Positions 19,845 to 31,893 of a stretch of DNA of 62,000 nucleotides are shown here, in pieces (position 1 is the stretch's first letter; each line of letters begins with the position of its first letter). The translations under genes and the position numbers were made by a program. The notes below the pieces were generated by a model. That model had not been told where the DNA came from. It did no database searches and was given only the letters and a program-made list of their open reading frames with translations. Origin of the DNA: Symbiodinium natans. Lineage: Eukaryota > Sar > Dinophyceae > Suessiales > Symbiodiniaceae. Location: assembly GCA_905221605.1 (NCBI GenBank), contig CAJNDS010000225.1, positions 80,001-142,000 on the forward strand, in the 5' to 3' direction.

Positions 19845-20327
19845 TTAAGCGCGCAGGTGTGAAAGGCTGTGCCGAGAAATAAGGTTGGTATGAGGTTTCA
19901 TTGTTTCAAAATCATCTGGTCCAGCTGGAATGCATGTAAGCGGTGTCTCGTGCGCTCCGGCCTTATGAAGCGACTCAAGATCGGCCCTCACGCTTACATA
20001 TGTTGACGTTGAGTGCATCGTTGTGGGCCTGAACATCCCTAAGCGTAGCTCTGTGCGAGGTAATGCTGCGATCGCCTGCAGATGACGGCTCTTGAACTGA
20101 AGTGTCGGAAGGTCAGCTAGCAGGGCAATACTGTTGCGGCTTGCATGGCTTACATCGTAGAGCTTATCAATGACATTCCTGTCTCTGTACCTATGCCGAG
20201 TTATAGTCTTTGGAAGTGCATGGAAAGAAAAAAGAGAAGACGATGCGGCCTCCAATCGTTTGACGGTGTCGCCCGTCTGCAGCAGCTCGTTGATACTGCT
20301 GTGTTTGGACAGCGCCTTTCCGTGCAA
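19845..20327 (-). CDS. Hypothetical 160-residue ORF
   Basis: Open minus-strand frame with average protein composition, e.g. NVIDKLYDVSHASRNSIALL and TELRLGMFRPTTMHSTSTYV. No recognised motif, signal or membrane segment. An overlapping plus-strand ORF (20145-20510) is a competing but less compositionally convincing reading. No homology claim can be made. Confidence 0.25.
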   Translation of the reverse strand: MHGKALSKHSSINELLQTGDTVKRLEAASSSLFSFHALPKTITRHRYRDRNVIDKLYDVSHASRNSIALLADLPTLQFKSRHLQAIAALPRTELRLGMFRPTTMHSTSTYVSVRADLESLHKAGAHETPLTCIPAGPDDFETMKPHTNLISRHSLSHLRA

Positions 20328-20509
20328 GACACCGGCTTCTCACCGCTTGCATCCCGTCGTTTCTGGACAAGCGACCACCATCAAGACCAGGCACACATTG
20401 GCCCCATCCTACATCGGCAGCCGAACCTTTTCTTAAGCAAATATCTCCTGCAGGCTCCAGGTTCTGTTAACCCGGCGCTCATAGGCCCCGTGTCGCCCAG
20501 CATTGCCTG

Positions 20510-21715
20510 ACAACCCCAACATCTGTGCTGCACTTGCGCAACAAGCACAAAGCCCTTGACTCATGCGTCAACTGTTGTGGTACTTGTCTTGTACTGCTCG
20601 CATGTGTATAAGAAGAGCGTGTATGTTTGCTTTCCATCCGAACTTCTGTGGATGTCCAGACCCTGCGTAAGAACACCCATTCGTTCTGCGTCCATTTAAT
20701 ATAATTACTTGGGAATCTCGGGCCTGTCGCGCCCATCATTGTACTTCTCATGGCGCGATGCCAGAAAGCATTGAGGAAGATCTGCCAGTCGCCTGCAAAC
20801 CATGGGCTGCAGCAGTACTAGCACCTGGCCCTTTCTGAAGGCAGGGCTAGACACTGAAGTTGCCACAAAAGCCAGGGCCACTCCTCAACTCTTGTCCCGG
20901 AAACCGAATCTTGCCGACCTACGTCCTCACGCATTTTCCGCCCACTTGGAGCATGCAGCGCCCAGTTGTTCTCCACACACTGGTTGCAAACCTGATGTGA
21001 CTGTGATGTCACTCGCAAGGCTCACCAGCAACAAGGTCTGAGCAAAGGCACCCCGTTCTCCAGAGCATAAGACCATAGCTCGCGCGACCAATCCTTGAGC
21101 TTCAACTGCGGTGATGCGTCAAACGATGGTCTGGCCACGATGCCCGTGCTCTGCTGCAGGCTAAGTCGGCTAAGCAACATGATCCTGAAGCAACTCTCGG
21201 GTGGTGATCGACGCCTTGGGTACAAGTGAATAGGCTCAGGAAATCCGAGGAAGATGAGGCACTCACTGACTACTTGCATGACTGCTCAAGCCGGATGACC
21301 TCGCATGCCAAGGCTGGATCACCCAGTTCTGGCAACGTCTTGCGGGCCTTAAATGCCACGACATGCCACGAGCAAGGCTTGGTACGATCAGCAACCAGCT
21401 TCTTCTGAAGCATTCAGAGGGGAGATGCCCCAATTCCCAGACACAACCCCAACACACTGCAACCTCTGAAAAAGTCTGCACTCCCATGCCCGACCTTCCG
21501 CCGCACACGACGAGGCCCCAATAGCTCCACCAGGCTGCGGTTGTCCTCACAATGTCACAAGCAGAACCTGCCGCTTATAGGAACCTTTCTGTAATCCGGT
21601 CGCTGACTGGTGGCTCCTTGGCAATGAGCTCAAGCCACATGAGATATTCCTTCCTGAGCCAAGATGCCAACAACGCTCAACAATGCACTTATCACTGTAG
21701 AGAGCTTTACTTCCT
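20510..21715. other. No recognisable gene
   Basis: Only short ORFs without motifs on both strands. Confidence 0.4.
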
Positions 21716-21719
21716 TCCT

Positions 21720-22135
21720 GCAGGTACTGGCATCTTCTGGCAGGAAAAGCAGAATCCAAGAAACAGGAAGACGGGATTGTTCGGGTCCAACTCGTAGGCC
21801 CGCTGGTAGTAGGGACCTGCGCGCTCGCTCTTGTCCAGGTCATAGTCCAAGTGGTGCCTTAGCTGGGAGTCTTCACAAAGTGCCTTGGCAAGTCAAAACT
21901 GCGAAAGCCAGATCTCCGAGTCAAATTTGCTCTCCTTTGCATGCTGAGCCTGCGGCCCGCGGATGTACTGATAAGCAGCATCCTCCGACCCATGCCTGAT
22001 CAGATGGAATCATACCGGGCGATTCCCGCAGAAGAGGGCCACGCAGACTTTGAAAAAAGCACGTGCAAAAGCCAAAGCTCCACCGAGAAACTGCTCTGCC
22101 CACTGAAAAAGCACTTGGCTGACCTCGTGCTGCAG
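21720..22135 (-). CDS. TPR-repeat protein exons
   Basis: In the frame read through 21720-21887 the minus strand encodes ALCEDSQLRHHLDYDLDKSE followed by RAGPYYQRAYELDPNNPVFL. The second part is a clear tetratricopeptide helix pair (A..YY.RA.ELDP.NP). An in-frame TGA lies just upstream, with a CAAG|G acceptor after it, so the exon starts at about 21887. A second open stretch (about 22025-22130) encodes QVLFQWAEQFLGGALAFARA, which looks like a further helical exon upstream. TPR proteins are scaffolds, and no partner can be inferred. The gene borders are unknown; an additional open frame at 22339-22731 could be its 5' part. Confidence 0.5.
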
Positions 22136-22338
22136 ATGCCGGAAAGCAACAACAGAGCTGCCCTTGCCTTAGCCAATGACGGATTCCCCCCGTTCAATCT
22201 TACTTCCTGCCTTGCCCTGGCCCATCTTCCGGAAGGACAGCGCCAAATCTGCAGCACGCGCCGCGCAGTGCCCAGGCTCCTCTGAAGCTTTGCAAAGTGA
22301 GCCACGATGAACCACGTCACGCATTGTCGCACGCATTG

Positions 22339-22731
22339 TCACACCCCACAACACCGCATGACTTTGTGGACTTGCACCTCGACAAGGCAGCGGCGCAGCA
22401 TGGGCTCCCAGGTTTGAATGTTTTCGACGCTGCCCGCCTTGGCACTCTTTGGTACCTCCTTGCAGGAGGGCGGGCGTTTCAAGTCATCAGAACAGCCGAA
22501 TTTTGGAGCTCCTCCCGTCGGCGCAGCCGCAAGACCGCAAACTCCGCATTCGCCCATAGAAGCCTCTGCGAACACCATCCCTACTTCGTTTGCAAAGCTT
22601 GCTCGGAACCAACCTGTGTGGAAGTACATGTTGATATTTGTTGAATTTTTGGCATCAGGATGCAGGGAAGTGTAAGGGAGGGGCTGAGGGGTGGGGGGAG
22701 GCATTGCCCTTGTAAGGCTTCTGAAGGGCAT
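22339..22731 (-). CDS. Hypothetical ORF, possibly 5' part of the TPR gene
   Basis: A 130-residue open frame with a protein-like middle (FANEVGMVFAEASMGECGVC, then a Pro/Gly segment and PPSCKEVPKSAKAGSVENIQ). No known domain. It sits directly upstream of the TPR exons on the same strand. Confidence 0.25.
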   Translation of the reverse strand: MPFRSLTRAMPPPTPQPLPYTSLHPDAKNSTNINMYFHTGWFRASFANEVGMVFAEASMGECGVCGLAAAPTGGAPKFGCSDDLKRPPSCKEVPKSAKAGSVENIQTWEPMLRRCLVEVQVHKVMRCCGV

Positions 22732-23079
22732 GGTTGGGCTTGTTTGGGGAGCATGCCCTTACCCTTGCCCCCTTGTATCCTGAGGATGGTAGTGGGCTGC
22801 TGGAGCTTAAAGCTGCGTCATTCCTGTGCATAAACTTAATGACCAAGGAATACAAAGGTCAGGCGTAGTAGATTGTGGTAGAACGTGCGGGGTGCAAGCC
22901 GGCTTCCATCACAGCAGATATCATGCATCCGCTAGAAAGGCGCAAAAAAGTCTTGTGCGCCATCCACGGGAAGGACACCAGTGCATTCATTGCATGTTTT
23001 GGCACGTGTTCGGCCTCCTACACTCTGCAGAGACCTGACCACAGAAAATCAACACACGTTGGCACACAACAAAGAATCA

Positions 23080-23300
23080 ACCACACTTTGGAAATGGATG
23101 CTCTGGCCAAATGGCACACGTCCAAAACATCGTTCGGGTATGGATGCTCTGACTGTGTGGATGCTCTGGCAGCATGAACACAATCATCCTTCGGCATATG
23201 GATGCACTCGTACCAATTGCAAGGATGTATAACTACAATATGCTTCGCGCATGGGTGCTTTCGCCATCATCCTTCGGGCGTGGTCGCACAATCATCATTG
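23080..23300 (+). repeat. Degenerate ATGGATGCTCTGG minisatellite
   Basis: Four or five spaced copies of (T)ATGGATGCTCTG(G/A) with CAATCATCCTTCGGGC-like spacers. The core resembles the GGACATGGATGCTCTGG copies near 3670-3730, so it is a dispersed tandem repeat rather than a gene. Confidence 0.6.
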
Positions 23301-24016
23301 GGACATGGTTTCCCTGGCCCATGCACCTCTTCTGGCAGTATGACATGTTTGAAGCTGGGCGCGGCGAGCACGCCCTTGAAAGGCCCGAAACCCGGTTTTC
23401 TGGGTGCCATCTGAAGACAAGGTGCTCAAATAGTGGAGAAGCTAAGGCCCGAGGGCAAAAGAGATCCTGCCACGGGCGCTCACCCTCCTGCGAGACAGGA
23501 ACAACATGCAAACATGTTGGGCAAATTTCACCCCCTGCTCTGCAGACTCTGTAGATGATCTCGCAGAAGCTGGCTCCTTGCAGTTCACCTCTGGGTATTT
23601 ATCCAGCAGGAAAGGGCCAAAACCTGATCACAGTGTGCCAGATGCTTGGGCATCTTTGCACTGGCAAGCAAAGCGGCAAACTGGGGTGTGGACTGCACCG
23701 CTTGAACTCCAGGATCACGTATTGAGACCCGTACTTCTGCATTGTCTTGGCAAAGCTCGCCTCCATGCGAACAGTGGAGCGAACAGTGGAGCGGACGAGT
23801 CATCAAACTGTCACTAGCGGTGTCCCTGCACCACCCTCCCGAAGTACTGCCGGGTTGCCGGAGGAGTGCACTGATACCACTGGTACAGCTCCTGGACGAC
23901 ACGTCCGCTGTGGCCACTGGTTGTATGATGTGCTTGCAAATGCCCACTTTTTCCCAGGCCCGACAAAGTCAGCAAGCCATGAAGGAGCGTTGCATGAACA
24001 GGTGTCCTGCACACGG

Positions 24017-27000
24017 TCACGCAGATGTTGTGCCTGAGTGGTCAATGGCACTCCGAAGTGTCACTACTGCCGCCACGGAGGCACACTTTTTCAGGCTGCA
24101 GGCCTCGAACTGCGGGTGGATGGCCACGCGCAGCGGCGTGGTCAGGCGCAGCTCTGCACTGAGAGGCATGGCCGCGAGGACGATCTCATCTCGAGGGACA
24201 TTCTGCCTCTTCGAAGCCCCGAACGAAAGCAACACACAACTCGACAACGAAGTCCAGCTATGCCAACAAAGCCAGTCAAGGCAGACCACGGTGGACGTTT
24301 GCTGCGTCGAGATGCACCATCCAGTTGAAGAACTCGCCACGATCCCCATCCGGCCAAGACTTATCTGCATGAATACCTCCAGGCACAGCAATATGCCAAA
24401 ATACGCTGCGTCAGGATTCAGAGTACAGAAGCGCTGCCAAAGTTGAGCTGACTTCATGATGTGGCAGTGAGCCGAGTTCTTGCCTAAAGTACAGCTACCT
24501 GTGGAATCTCATAGGCTTCTTGTCGGAGATGAGCAAGAGCCGCTACCGAGATGTCGAGATAAGCACTGCAACCAAGATACTCGCATGCCTGTTCTCAATG
24601 AAGGGCAGCTTGTATGCTAAAAACACCAGCTGCCCCAGCTGAGCTGCCGCGGCAGCCGCGAAGATTCCGATCCTTGCGCCACAACTTTATTCAACATGAG
24701 CATCTCCTTATCTGATACATTTTCAAGAAACCTTGGCGAGCAGTGATGCTGCGCACTGTCACTGTGCTTTTGGGACCAGCTAGGAGTCCGCAGCGCTCGC
24801 AGCAGCCGCGATCCACCCGACGCAGGGCCGAAACATGTAGTCAGCGGTCGAGGGCCCAAGCCCGCCGCAGCCCAAACCAGCAGAAAGGGAACGCCGATGC
24901 CTTGCAGCTCAATACACACCATGCAAAGGGAGAAGAAGCAATTAGCAAGCCTTAGATTTACACGCCTTTGCAGCCAAAGTACATTTTAATCGGCTTATAA
25001 AGCAACCGAGTACGAGAAAAAGAGCCGTCTGCACCAGCAGCACGCTGGAGCTGAAGACGTGCGCGTAGCCTGGCATCTGATTGAAAAAGGGTTCTGTGCA
25101 GTGCATGAAACTAAGGTACATGTACGCCTACTGCCACACTGTACTGATGCAGAACTTCTGGGCTGCACTTCACACACCTCCCTCGGTTTACACATCAACT
25201 TTCAGCGGCACACTGCTAGGCTCCCTTGAGTTACGCGCAGGAGGCTCAAGGCCTTCACCAAGTGCCTTCTCTTTGTGTCCTGCCTGCGGTAGTATGTTGA
25301 CCAGAAAGGCACCTCGCCAAACCAGGACAATGTCTGCGAAAGCTACAAATGGCGAGGCGAAAGCTGCAAATGGCAGGGCTGTGCCTGCATGAACGATGGC
25401 AGCTGCAGCCGCGAAATGGTAGACTTTTGTTTGAAAACCGACTTCGATGTTCTTCCAACCTCAAAGGCCAAGCAGAGCAGACAAGACGGTCAAACATCTA
25501 TGCAAGACTTCCCACAGCTCAGGTCAGAACTGATGAAGTCAAAAACGCTGACAGCGTTGTATAGCCTGGCTGCAGGCTCAGAAAGACCATGAGTTTAGTT
25601 TAATGCTGACTGACGGCTTCTGCAGCTGCTGTACCCGGGCCTTGTATTAAACGTCGGCTCCTTGTGCTCTTTGCCAAGATAGGACGGGAGAAGGGTCCGC
25701 ATCTTGTTCCTGGAAAGCACAGCGCTAGCATCACCTGCAAGCCTGCAAGTGCTGCCTCTTGAAGTCTGCAGCGCGCACGGATGCGCACGGCCAACGTCTC
25801 ACCCGTCGCACCCATGATGGGCGCTACAGTTGCTCAGGAGCTGACGCATAAAGTTCCCAAACATGCTCATCTGCAGTTGCAAACGGCATTTGAATAATGC
25901 GTAACAGCACGAAGAGAATCACCTCAAGAGCAGCAAGTTGTGGAAGTGCATCACAGAGTCTCGTCTGATATCTTGCCTATGAACTGCGGACGCATGTAGT
26001 CTGTACATGTCTGTAGCAAGCCAGGCCGCAGCTATAGCTCCATCCACCCAGAAGAGAAGCTTCCACCTTGGGGCACAGCGCAAATGAAGGACCGTCCTTG
26101 GTTCAGACAAAGCCTTTGATTCTCATGGCATTTCACTCTGGCTTAAGCCGTTGTCGACAGACACATGCCCAAGAGTTGCACACTAGCCAGCACAGACGAC
26201 CCTTACCCCTGGCTTTCAAGGTTCTTGATCGCGATGCACTGTGTCACCAGCAAGTGGTGTACCAGGAGCTCGTTTCCAAAAAGAAGCACTGCAGAAATTG
26301 ACACCGCCACCAAGTGGGAGTTCACGACTTCGTTCATCGCAAGTCTCGCACCTGAAGCCGGCAATTGCACAGAGTGAAACTTCTGAACCGCAACGTCTGC
26401 AACGGCATCAAAAAGCAAAAGCGGTTCTGAGATGTCGCGCAGGCACCTTGGTGACAAGCCAGAAGAGCACACAAGAAGGCTGCTGACACTTGCAGCAGAA
26501 ACGCGAAGGCAGAGAACTGCCAGACCTTGGAGAAGTCGCGTGCGCATGCTGTCTCATGGCACTCGACAGCTCTGAGGCGTCACCAGCCAACGGCTGCCTT
26601 GCAGCATGACTCCTGGAACACAGCCTTCTCCCTCTGGATCCTTCTGGGAAGAAGCCGAGCGGCCAGGATACACACCACCTCGGCTGTCATCCTGGAATCA
26701 CTGCAAGATCTTCAACCAGCCCCAAGGCATAATGACAACAAACCGGCACGAGCTTGCAACGGCAAAAAGGAGGCGAGCCGCTGTCAGCAATCGAAACGCC
26801 CATCGCCAGCCCAGAAACTCCTCAACACGGAGCTTCAGAAACAGCCGGAAACCTTTGTTCGCCACCACGATACTTTGGCTCGTCAAGCATCCCAGGACGG
26901 TTGGCAGAGCGCCGGATGCGTCATCAGCAGCTTAGTCAGGGCACACACCTGCCGAACCGGCTCGGAGGAAGGAGCATCCAAAGGTAGCATCCAAAGGTAG

Positions 27001-29777
27001 CTGCTGGCAATCCGAGGATAGATATTGATACCTACACCCCGCAACTGCTACCTGAAGCTTCTGAAGCGCTTGCCTGGCAAAGGATGACCGGCATGGCCCA
27101 GTTCCTCGTCGCCAGCTCGGCTGCACGCGTAGCAGGCTATGTACACCGTGAAGCTCAACGACAGTCACTCACTCACTCGCTCACTCACTCACTCTCTCAC
27201 TCACTCACACCTGTATGAGCACCGTGGTGTGTTTGGCATGGTGTGGCAGCGTGTGGTACTGGAAGGGATCTGTGTTGACCTATCCGAATACTTGTGACAA
27301 GTGCAGGCAAAAGGCTCGCGCAACTCCAGCATGCCCACGTCGTGGATACGGCTGAAGTCCAGCCGGTGTAGAAATGCCAGGATGAAGAGAGAGATGCCTA
27401 CAGAGGCATGAGGGATACAACTGATACAACAGATGCAACACGTACTCTCGGGTGCCGCGGCACGCGCCTGGCACCAGGCCACCAAGAAGGCCATCCCCGC
27501 CTAAAGCAGCTGCCAGGCGGAGTAGCCCTACATGGCCCAGGCCCTGCAATACCTGAATTCATTGACAACTCAGAATTTCATTCAACGCTGTCGTGCTGAC
27601 ACACGACAATTCTCAGCCTCTGTAGATGCATCTGATGCATCAAGCCACGTAGCTGCAGCTGCGGAAGAAGTACCAAGGGTCCACCACATTCTGGCCTACA
27701 GCAACAGCAACAATCCACCTATAGTTGGCCTACTGGCCCAAAGTCATCATACCTACCTGGCGCTGGCCTCTAGCGAATTGCATCTAAAACGTTCCACAAG
27801 GACAAGGGCTTCCTGGGGTCATGACGCCCGCACAGCCAAACGGCAAAGCGGTAGAACAGTCCACAAATCACCTCCTGGTAGACGTTGAAGCCTCAGCCAC
27901 CACTAGGCATGTGATGCTGAATGCCGGGCATGGTTCAGGCCCCACCCCAAGCTGCCCCACATTTCACTGCGTAGCCTCCGTGAAAGGTTCCAGATGTAGA
28001 TTAGTAATAGAAAGGGTGTGGCCGTGCACGCTCAAGCCACTGAGCGTACCACATCACTTCAGACAGACACTGCTTCATACTGCTTCCATGAAGCATCAAG
28101 TGCAAAGACCACCTTTCGCGCAGCTTCAGAGAGCGGCGAAAAACGAATCATGCCCACGCAAGAAAACAACTTCCACAGATTGGGTACTGAAGGATGACGC
28201 AAGCACCAACAAACGGGACAGCAAGGGGGTGGGGGGGGGGCGGGTTTGAACTTGACAACAGAAAAAAAAATGGGCCCACAATCTGAGGGGGGGACAGTAA
28301 CCAACGAATCCATTGATTGGGTCATCAGTATGTCAGGGGCAGATGCGGAGGGCACACGAACCAGTTACGCAAAAAAGAGTTGTGGGAACGGCAAAGATTT
28401 GGCAGGCACAGGAGGCTGAGTGGAGGCTGAGATGCCACCGACCTGCGACGCCACACTTGCGGGGCCCCAACATTTAAGAAAAGCTGCTCTTGACACGCCC
28501 GAAGTTGGTGTGTATGCTTTGCGCAGGTGGAACAAGCGACGTCAGGCAAAACACGTGCGAAAACGTCGATACACCGCACTTCTCTGAGCATATCTGAGCA
28601 TTGAGCGCTTCAGCGCATTGATGGTGTCTGGAGCCTCGCTTCGGCGGTCATAGAGGCTTGTCCCCAGCGCAGTGCCAAGGTCCGGCGCAGTCACAAACTC
28701 TTCCTTGCAAGCAAGGAAGGGGCATCATTCAAGCCGACAGAACCCCGTGCTGCTGGAAGATGTCTTTGCCACAGGCCACAATGGCCCAAAGTATCTTCAT
28801 TTTCTGCACAGCTGAGCGGCGTAGTAAGAGTAGTAGAATGCATTCCTTGATTCCGACAAGCATGAGCCTATCCCACAACAGCCTGTCTCGACAGTGACAA
28901 CCGTTTTGCACTAGTGCTCCTGTTCGAGGCTCTCGGTTTTGAGAAATGCCTCCTTTTGCTCTGCCACGGAGAGGCCTTTGGTGACGCAGTTATATCCTGC
29001 AAGGGCTGCAGAGCATGTAAAGCATCGACAAAGAGCTTCCAAGACAAAGAGCGCCTGAGACCTCCAGATAGTGTAGACAACCAACCAGCAGTGCAAGCAC
29101 CTCAAGAATTCGGTAATGGCTTCAATCGTGCAAGTGCATTAAGCATTAAGCTGAAGTTGGAGGACGTATGAACTGCAAGATTCCCGAGTCAGGTGCCCAG
29201 GCAGCCAGCAGCTCCGCAGACCGGAAATCCATGTCACCTTTACGGAGGCAAGAGTTGCGACCAGCTGCGTGATTCGGTGAAACCGCATACGCCGTGCACA
29301 GCAACATCACACGTGCAAGCGTGCAAAGGTGAGGCCTCTGGCAGAGAAGAGGATGCTGTGCCAACCACATGAGAGATAGTGAGATGCACGGATTCTGATG
29401 GATCATCTTGCCGAAACGAGATGCAGCACACGTTGCTACTCCTTTTGTGGTTCCGGGGCAAGATTGGCAAAGGGTTCTTCACTTCGTTGACTCCACACAA
29501 CGCACAGGCGCTGGACCCAAGATTTTAACATCACTGACTTCTTGTCGAGACCAGCAACCGTTGAAACCGAGCTACACAGCTTGAGCCGATACCACAAATT
29601 GTCTGGTGACGCTGCTGGCTCACAAGCTTCAAACAACCCGGCACTTTCAAGCAAAGCTCTGACAGCAGCCGAACCTGCAGCACATCCTGTGATCCACCAG
29701 AAGACTTCGACGGCGAAGAAGGTAGAGCTGGGCCTTGCTCGTAGAGTCACTTGCACACTGGCGGGCGCCCTTGACAA
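24017..29777 (-). CDS. Candidate multi-exon membrane protein region
   Basis: A series of minus-strand open frames, in order 29436-29777, 29146-29406, 28729-28911, 27201-27494, 26698-26886, 26203-26547, 24617-24922 and 24017-24457. They contain hydrophobic stretches that could be membrane helices, for instance SVGISLFILAFLHRLDFSRI, LVAVSISAVLLFGNELLVHH, GVPFLLVWAAAGLG and AAYFGILLCLEVFMQISLG. Spacing and size would suit exons of one large transporter- or channel-like protein. I cannot recognise the family, have not fixed splice sites, and cannot exclude several genes or pseudogenes. The intervals between are non-coding as far as I can see. Confidence 0.28.
27163..27212. repeat. (CACT)n microsatellite
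   Basis: About a dozen CACT/CGCT/CTCT tetramers. Confidence 0.9.
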
Positions 29778-30269
29778 AGCCGTGGCAGCGGCTGAAGTCC
29801 GGCTGCTTCGTAGACTCTCGCATGCGGAAAAACCATCGGCCGTTCGGGTTCACACCTCAGGTTTTTATGATGATTCATGTCGGTTCATGCAAAACAATAA
29901 TTTGAGTCACTCGAGTCATCATGGCTGAGCTGTACGTGTAACAGTTCTGTCGTGCAAACTCTGCGCCTGTCATTCTGGGCCGGCGACGCTTGCCTTTCTG
30001 ATTTGTGATGGCATGGATGGGCAGGTAGCAATAGCCTTGCAATCCACATGAGGTGTCAATAGCAGTGGCTTTATTTCGTCCGTGTTTGCAGTCAGACAAG
30101 GGCCAAGTGGCGCTCATAGATCTTTCCCACCTGACAAGTTTGAAGTAGAAGTCGGCATGGGAACCAGCATGTGAGCATGTAGGGCGTCGACAGCAACGAG
30201 GATTAGCGAACTCTCTTCCCCGTTTCCATCGAGCTAGCTAGTCCGCTGGACACATGTTTCGGCCATGAC

Positions 30270-31655
30270 ACAGTGATGCCACTGTAGCCAGCCATTGCAC
30301 CATGCACGGCCATCTGCCCGAGCACGGAGCAGTATGTGCTGTCGAAGGAATTGGCCGGGACAGAACGGATCCTTGGCAACAAGTCCTGCTAGGAGTTCTG
30401 CACGTGCAACACAGAAGGAAGAAAGGATGCAAGTCCATTCTCTCAAGCAAGTCTCATGTAGGTGGGGTCGATGTACTTGATGGTCAGCGGCAAACTGAGA
30501 GATTTGAAGTGAGCTGTGATCGCATCTTTCAACCACGGACCCACATCTGCGAGGATCTTGTTGCCACCTCTCTCTGCATACTAGACTAGGACCACATGTC
30601 ACATGCACACCGCGTGTCTTGCTTAGTGAAAGGACTGACTTGGCAAAGGATGCTTTGGGCACGGCGCAGCCGCGCAATTCGACAGTTTCAATGCGGTTGG
30701 CTGAAGCCCTGGCGCACCCTGCCTGCGTCCGTATCGCCAGAACTCTTGATCAAGGTGTCGCCACAGCCCTCTGCCACCACAATCACGGCATGGCCCTTCG
30801 TACGCATCAAGTGCTCCGTGTGCTTCAAGACCTGCTCACGGCATGCTTTCACAGCCAGTGGGCTGAAGAGTTCATCGACCAGCACAAAGAGAGAATGACG
30901 GCGGCGTGCCTGAACACACACACACACATGCATCACATCAAAAATGCAAGCGCGTCCTGCCTTCTCAAAGTCAATGTCCATTTCTGGGATGAGGCCTTCA
31001 TGCATATTACCGCCCTGGATAGATCTGCTATTCTGCTGACTCTACTGGCTCTGCCACGCTAGGGGGATTCATGGCCAGGGCACAGATGTCCACATTGCGT
31101 GCCGCCAGTGCTGCATTCATCGCGATGAAACCACAGTGGCGCCCCATGAGCTTCACAAGCCCAATGCAATTGGCCTTGGCGCCGAGCTCTCAAAAAAAAA
31201 ACACCCCAACCTTCCCCAACTTTCGCGCAGTGATTTGCACTGCCTGACATTCGGCTTCTGCGAACCTCAACGTTTTGGTCGTACCTCTGCTGCTCTGCCT
31301 TCCCACCCACTTGTACTGCATCTGGGGAACGTTGCCCCTCGCTTCAACATACCTTTGCTAGCTTTCCAGGGCCAAACACTAGTAGTTGCCCGTGCTGCAC
31401 ACAGGGACAAGAGAACGGCTCATATGAAGCACAACTTCATTGCCAGCAGACGCGGTGTTCACAGCCTTGGCTGCTTCTGTGGCGGCCGTGTCGAATCCGA
31501 AGGTCTGATCAATCATGGGCACATCCTCAGACACAGGGGCAAGAACATGCAGGAGCACAACAATTCAGCACAGATCCCATCAGCAACCCCAAGCGAGTCA
31601 CGTTGTCGATTGTCTTCGGCACGCCGACGACTGCACACTCATGGTCGATCTCCTG
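30270..31655 (-). CDS. 6-phosphofructokinase PFK-2, 3' half
   Basis: Continues, in N-to-C order, the exons at 37815-40277: [17 protein letters not shown] (31602-31655), [18 protein letters not shown] (~31447-31528), [20 protein letters not shown] (~31081-31180), [12 protein letters not shown] (~30955-30995), [20 protein letters not shown] (~30735-30840), [20 protein letters not shown] leading into [11 protein letters not shown] (~30462-30570), and [20 protein letters not shown] (~30270-30365) ending in [16 protein letters not shown] carries the catalytic region and KYIDPTYM the C-terminal substrate-side segment. The half begins exactly where the 5' half stops, at the junction between the GGDGT exon and the TIDND exon, with about 6.2 kb between. 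Whether the two halves are spliced together is inference. Confidence 0.75.
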
Positions 31656-31893
31656 AGAGTTGAACGTGCCAGGGTCGTCCAAGCATGATTTGGTCAAAAG
31701 ACTTCAAGGCATTGGCATCGGAAGTGTGCGAAATCATGTTGACAAGCCCATGCCTATGCTAGGCCTACAGAATCATGCCAGAGTCGTGCTTTTGATTGCA
31801 GTCCGCCCTTTTGCATGCCACCGACGGAGGCCACGCTTATTCCCGAAACGCACGCGCTTTTTTTCTTCAAAGATGCTTGCACCTTGAAAAAGT

